The position numbers and the translations under genes were made by a program. DNA of 5,986 nt from an archaeon (GTDB lineage: Archaea; EX4484-52; B79-G9). This document shows positions 1 through 3,000 of the stretch, in pieces. Under the pieces are notes generated by a model. The model was not told the DNA's origin and did not search any database. It saw only the letters and a program-made list of their open reading frames with translations. The stretch's first letter is position 1. The number at the start of each line of letters is the position of its first letter. Location of the stretch: NCBI GenBank assembly GCA_030594585.1, contig JAUVEX010000059.1, positions 1 through 5,986 on the forward strand, read 5' to 3'.

Positions 1-3000
1 CGCCAACACTTGCCCCGTATATCTCAATGCCTGTTGTTGCATCATCTATTGTTGCGTTGACATATATTATGTCTTTGACTTCCTGCGATTCTGTGGGTGC
101 GGTTATTGTGACTTCGGGTTTTGTGTTGTCTATTACTATTGATATGTTTGTCTCATTTATGTTGCCTGCATTGTCAACAGCAGTGACAATGACATAAGCG
201 CTCCCGTCAGCAACGCTTGCTGTATCGAATGTGCCTGAGCATATATTGCCTTGGCAGTTGAATGTAGTAATATTCGACCCTTTTACAGTTGCGTTGTAAG
301 TGTAGATGCCGGATGTTGCATCATCGATTGTTGCGTTAACATATATTGTGCCTGAAAGGTTCTGGCCTTCAATCGGGGCTGTTATTGCGGCTCCGGGGTT
401 GGTGTTATCAATTGTGACATTTACATATTCTGTATCATTCATCCATGGGATCGTGTCATTTGCCCGCACATGCCATGTCCAGTTGCCATCAGCAACAGTT
501 GTGGTGTCAACATCAACATAATAATCATCGCTATTATTCTGCGTGAATGTTGTCCATCCGGTGCTGTAGTCGTATTGATATGTTGTGTTGTCCCCGTTTT
601 CTGCCTCATCAAAAATTGTTGCATTAAGCCTTTTTGTGCCCCTCAGATACTGGCCAAGCAATGGAGAGTTTATATATATCCTTGGCGCGTTGTTATCGAT
701 TATGACCGGAAAGACATAATCTATTCCCTGGTTGTCCACAGTGTCGTTTGCCCTTGCCCTAAAAGTGTAATTGTTGACGTCTGCAAAAAGTGTCGTGTTT
801 ATATAAGCAATCCAATAATCGCCAATGTTGCCGTCAAAAGCTTCCCAAGTCTGCCCGTTGTCAGTGCTGTAATTATATGTAGATGCATCCCCCAGGCCCT
901 CGTTGTCAATGATTGTTGCATTGAATGTGTAATTTCCGTATATTATCTCGCTTGCCAAAGGCGCGTTTATTGTCACAATAGGTTCTGCATTGTCAACAAA
1001 AACTGTTATGTTTGATTTGTTCTGCCGCCCCAAAGTATCGTTTGCCCTCGCATATAGCGTGTTGTACCCGTCTGCAAGCTCTGATGTATTGATGCTTGTC
1101 TGCCAGTTGCTTCCCGAGCCTGAAAGCTTAGCCCATCCGGTTCCGTTTGTGCTGTACTCATATGTTGAAGTGTTTCCGTTTCCCGCAGTGTCGTTTATGT
1201 AGACTGTAAGCGTTATTGTTCTTGATACAACACTGTCGTTTAATGGAGCGGTTATATTCACAAGGGGCGCCATGTTGTCAATGTTTATAAGGACGCCGGT
1301 AGTGTTTATGTTGTTCAATGTGTCATTTGCGCGCACTTTGAATGTGTGGTTTCCTTCAGGATAGGCTGTTGTATCTATTGTTATGTAATATAAATCGCCA
1401 TTGTTTCCCTGGAAATCAAGCCAGTCGGTTTCATTCCACCAGGATTCGCTTGAAAGCCCGACTGTGGCATCTGTTATTGTCGCGTTAAGCCATATAGTGC
1501 CATAGTTTATGGAATAGTTTAAAGGCGATTCAATTGTGATTGACGGTGCGGTATTGTCAACTGTGATATTCACTGAAGTCATATTGGTGTTGTCTGCTGT
1601 GTCATTTGCCCTCGCATAGAATACATTCAGGCCGTCTGCAAGGGATGTTGTGTCAATATCCACATAATAGTCATCTCCAGAGCTTAAAGAGAACACAATC
1701 CAGTTGCCACTGTAATTATACTGGTATGCTGAAGGATCCCCGTGTCCCATAGCATCAATTATTGTTGCGTTCAGCCTTACAGTCCCGCTGACATTCGCGT
1801 ACATTGAAGGCGTGTTTATTGAAATCTGCGGTGCCGTATTGTCAACAGTGACATTTACCGACTCATTGTTTTCATTTCCAAGAGTATCATTTGCAATTAC
1901 ATATATTATATGGTCGCCCTCAGAAAGTGTTGAGAAATCATAGTCATAATACCAGTAGTCTGTTGAAGGCGCATTTACAAGATTGTCCCATGCCTGCGAA
2001 TCTATCCTGTATTTGTAAGTTGATGTGTTGCCATGCCCCTGCGCATCCACAATTGTCGCGTTAATCCTTTTTACTCCTGTAATCACAGAAAACTCAACAG
2101 GCGTGTTTATTGCAATTTCCGGGGGGGTGTTGTCTATATATACTGTTATGTTTTCAGTGTCATTATAGTTTCCTGTTGTATCTGTTGCATTCACCCGGAA
2201 AACATACTGCCCGTCAGCATACTCTGATGTGTTCAGATAGACATAGTAATCTTCCCCTAAACCAAAAAGCGCAAACCACGTCCCGTTCAGGGTATAGGCA
2301 TATGTGCTGCTGTTGTCATTTCCCTCAGTATCATTTATTATCATGTTGAAGTACTGCATTCTTGCAATGTCAGAGCTGGTGGGCGGATTTGTGATTATTA
2401 CACTCGGCGCGAAAACATCAATCAAATAGGTAACTGTGTTGTTTGTGTCATCCCATCCCGCCTTGTCATAGACTGTTGCATTCACTGTCTGGTCTGACTG
2501 CGCTGTTGTGGTTCCTTCCCAATACTCTGAAGAGCCATTCCACAAAAGAAGGTTCCCATCCGCAGTCACGTTCTGTATTGTATCTGATGTTTCCCCTGAA
2601 ACATTAACCCAGACCTTTACAGTTGAGCCAAGCGCGTAGTATGTATTGTCAATAATGACTTCGCTTATGAAAGGCGCAGAGGCATCAACCTCCACAAAAA
2701 CAACCTGGGAATCGTTTACATTTCCTTCAGTATCATTCGCATAAATCCTGTATGTGATGTTTGCAAAAACCTGCTGCAATGTGCTTTCGAACTGCTGGAA
2801 TACTGTTGTAGGGCCGCCGCCATAAGTCATGGTTTCTATTGTCGCGTTGTCTGTTGCATTCAAAAGCAAAACATCGTCAAGATCCCCGTCAAGGTCGCGC
2901 ACATCAGCAAAAATATTCACATAGTCCCCTGCCCTCACAAAATATGCTGAAGACATGTTGTTTATGACTTCAGGTGTCCTGTTAAGCTGTACTGTTGAAC

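Larger units (their letters stand above)
2..2686 (-). repeat. Tandem array of Ig-like repeats R1-R10, period 89-99 codons
   Basis: Linkers of the form [IV]-D-N-x-x-P recur with the Asp codon starting at 2686, 2419, 2134, 1843, 1558, 1279, 994, 697, 409 and 130. The nine complete units are 89, 95, 97, 95, 93, 95, 99, 96 and 93 residues long, and a tenth is cut by the left edge. A typical unit runs D-N-x-A-P-x-I-x-I-x-x-P, a conserved Gly at 20, L-N-A-T-I-x-D at 24-30, Y-x-Y, a Trp, D-Y-Y, I-x-T-x-x-x-A-D-G, R-A-N-D-T, and a final V-N-x-T-V strand. It resembles bacterial Ig domains of the Pfam PF17957 (Big_7) style; no HMM was run. All lengths are multiples of three, and the repeats are diverged at DNA level. 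Confidence 0.88.

Noticed and set aside
661..680. TATA-like A/T stretches such as tatatata, considered as archaeal promoters
   Set aside because: They are coding words for I-Y-I and similar strands within the open frame. No gene starts behind them.
470..1015. Plus-strand open frame of 181 codons, rich in Cys, Val and Ile
   Set aside because: It lies fully antisense to repeats R6-R8. Its composition is what reverse reading of Asn/Thr/Asp codons (aac, aca, gac) produces. No ribosome binding site, domain or conserved pattern is visible.
1..2686. Regularly spaced repeated DNA words, considered as a CRISPR array or non-coding satellite
   Set aside because: The period is 267-297 bp, always a multiple of three. 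The repeated words encode the D-N-x-x-P, L-N-A-T-I and A-N-D-T motifs, and no identical short repeats with unique spacers exist.
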